Shown here: one piece after another, positions 62,400 through 64,000 of the stretch
Numbering within the stretch: the first letter of the stretch is position 1
Layout: each line of letters begins with the position of its first letter
Origin: Tridacna crocea
Taxonomy: Eukaryota; Mollusca; Bivalvia; Cardiida; Cardiidae
Reading direction: 5' to 3'
Length of the DNA: 64,000 bases
Assembly (NCBI GenBank): GCA_943736015.1
Contig: OX031065.1
Span: 52,554,992 to 52,618,991, forward strand
Notes under the pieces: generated by a model
Told to the model about the DNA's origin: nothing
The model's input: only the letters and a program-made list of their open reading frames with translations
The model's database searches: none
Made by a program: the position numbers and the translations under genes

Positions 62400-62669
62400 T
62401 GTGTCTGACAGGTTTGAAAACATTGAAAGAAAAGGAGAAAATGCTGGTTATCAAATGAGCAAATCTTTGGACAAAAAAAGCAGTTACAAAATTAATAACA
62501 TACAAAAAGTAGCTCAGATAAAGAAATTTATGTCTGATATGGGTAGAAAACATCAAGGGAAAAGGAGAAAATGCTGGTTTTCAGCATTTTCTCCTTTGCT
62601 GACAATGTCTTTAAAAGAACTCTCCGGCAGGGCTGTTAAGACGTCCGGGTTTGTAGAGCAAAGGGTTAC
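62400..62669. mobile_element. Composite hairpin-MITE remnants
   Basis: A left piece (GGAGAAAATGCTGGTTATC) runs into an inverted copy (GGGTAGAAAACATC, hairpin GGTTTTCAGC, end GAGCAAAGGGTTAC). Confidence 0.6.
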
Positions 62670-62879
62670 TAAGAGAATTATTATTATTTTTTGTCCCTAG
62701 AAGTCTTGAGATCTGAAAGACAGAAAAACAATTATGAAAATGGTAAAATACAACTGAATTTATGAATGGTTATAAGGTGGTATTTTAGTTTGTAAAATGG
62801 TGGCCTGTAAAGAAAATGATCCTGGTGTTTCTATGAGTCTGCAGAAGAATTTTAATTTTTGAGAACACACAAGGGGCTG

Positions 62880-63046
62880 GGGGGGGGAAGAGAGGGAGAG
62901 GAAGAAAAAATAATTGTCAGTAACAATTTTCACTATATCCACAATGTTCTCAAATATTCCATAGGCAAATCAAATCATTTTAGCCTGCCATCTGCAAATA
63001 CTTTGAATTTGGAGGAGTCTAAAATTTTTCCTTCAGAAAAGAGTTA
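62880..63046 (+). mobile_element. Hairpin MITE, degenerate
   Basis: AATTGTCAGTAACAATT tip, long arm TGCCATCTGCAAATAC, end CAGAAAAGAGTTAG. Confidence 0.55.
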
Positions 63047-63171
63047 GAGTGGCCTTTGAAATCGTATCCGCTAACTGATTCAAGTAGTATATCAAAGGGA
63101 AATAATCTTTTATTTCATGCCAGGCTGAAATACTTTAGCCAAAAAACCACTCCCAACTGTCTAGCTAAGAT

Positions 63172-63400
63172 ATAACCCTTTGCCAAACAATCCCTGGTTT
63201 TTACGACCCCGAGATAGAGACCTTTTGAAAACATTGTGGGAAAAGGAGAAAATGCTGGTAACCAGCATTTTCTCCTTTTCCTACAATGTTTTCTACCCTT
63301 CTCAAAGCAAATTTCAAATTTTCAGTCACATTTATTTTGTCGTCTGCAAATGCTTTCAATTTGGACCAGTTTGAAATTTTGTCGTTTGAGAAAGAGTTAA
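63172..63400 (+). mobile_element. Hairpin MITE type B, 229 bp
   Basis: ATAACCCTTTGCCAAACAA to GTTTGAGAAAGAGTTAA. Hairpin near perfect. First of four abutting elements at the window end. Confidence 0.9.
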
Positions 63401-63597
63401 CTCTTTACCATAGGAGAAAATTTTAGACTGGTCCAAATTGAAAGCATTTGCAGACGACAAAATAAATGTGTCTGAAAGACTAAGATTTGATTTGGGAACA
63501 TAAGGAGAACATGCTTGTTTCCTCTTTTCCTACAATGTTTTCATAAGCTATCTTTCTCAGGGTTGTCAATAGTCCGGGTTGTGTGGTAAAGGGTTTA
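63397..63597 (-). mobile_element. Hairpin MITE type A, hairpin deleted
   Basis: TTAACTCTTTACCATAGG to GTGTGGTAAAGGGTTTA. The hairpin is reduced to AACATGCTTGTTTCC. Confidence 0.82.
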
Positions 63598-63822
63598 CTT
63601 TTCACCAAACAATCGCAGGTTTCCAAGACCCTGAGACAGAAGCCTTCTGCAAACATTGTGGGAAAAGGAGAAATTGCTGGCAACCAGCATTTTCTCCTTT
63701 TCCCACAATGTTTTCTATTCTATCACAGGCAAATTTTACAATCTGATCAGCATTAAATTTGTCGTCTGCAAATGCTTTCAATTTGAACCAGGCGAAAATT
63801 ATGTTGTTTGTTAAAAAGTTAA
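63594..63822 (+). mobile_element. Hairpin MITE type B, 229 bp
   Basis: TTTACTTTTCACCAAACAA to GTTTGTTAAAAAGTTAA. Hairpin GGAGAAATTGCTGGCAACCAG with one arm mismatch. Confidence 0.87.
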
Positions 63823-64000
63823 CTCTTCACCAATAGCAAAATAATCTGACAAGTTCAAATTGAAGGCAGTTGCAGATGACTATTAAATGTGGCTTTAATT
63901 ATTGAATTTATGCTTGATGCAAGTGTAGGGAAAAGGAGAAAATGCTGGTTACCAGCAATATTTTCCTTTTCTCACTTTGTTCTCATGCGCCTGTCTTATT
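63819..64000 (-). mobile_element. Hairpin MITE, cut by the window end
   Basis: TTAACTCTTCACCAATAG, long arm, hairpin GGAGAAAATGCTGGTTACCAG, then the start of the short arm. Confidence 0.8.

Overview
Eukaryotic (metazoan) nuclear DNA, AT-rich, with no operons, rRNA or canonical tRNA genes. The repeat types point to a marine bivalve, probably a clam-like heterodont: a pearl/HINE-like Helentron element with a 156-bp tandem core and an ACTG-type microsatellite, the 'GCTCCACTGGCCAAAGGCC' interspersed repeat, and three kinds of tRNA-derived SINE. The organism call is an inference; no species marker is visible.

The window is dominated by one superfamily of short hairpin elements, about 65 full or partial copies in 64 kb. 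Each is bounded by TTAA, begins CCC(A/T)TT..., is very often exactly 229 bp including both TTAA copies, and carries an off-centre near-perfect palindrome of about 65 nt. TTAA target sites plus CCC-starting ends fit non-autonomous piggyBac-type MITEs, but no piggyBac transposase was found here. I use ad hoc names: type A (ends ..TTACCACAC, hairpin tip CTGGTAACCAG), type B (ends ..CCCAAAC, same tip), type C (ends ..TTTACTCCA, tip CTCGTGACGAG), type D (ends ..CCCAAACAAGCCC, tip CTCGT.ATGAG), type E (ends ..TTTCCACTCAA, tip CTCATAATGAG). In the feature list + means the short arm (about 55 nt) is on the left. A further TTAA-bounded palindromic family (type P) carries AGATCAGACTGCA...TGCAGTCTGATCT.

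Other transposons: a broken Tc1-like element (21966-23465), a hAT-type element with a perfect 8-bp target duplication (56789-57980), a 3.9-kb TIR element with a dispersed GGTTACGGACACTACA motif (27643-31576), a 1.8-kb TIR element with dispersed GACACC motifs (39918-41676), a foldback-like element (10604-11150), and several nested insertions that give relative ages.

Host genes: two homologous BEN-domain genes face away from each other. Gene 1 (minus strand, 19539 to 15387) has an open N-terminal exon, a small internal exon and a terminal BEN exon with good splice sites, plus a TCTCGCGAGA promoter motif just upstream. Gene 2 (plus strand, 39343 to 44808) keeps the same exons and splice phases but has three in-frame stops and no usable ATG, so it looks like an unprocessed pseudogene. 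In both genes at least one linking exon was not located. The remaining open frames are almost all translations of the hairpin elements.
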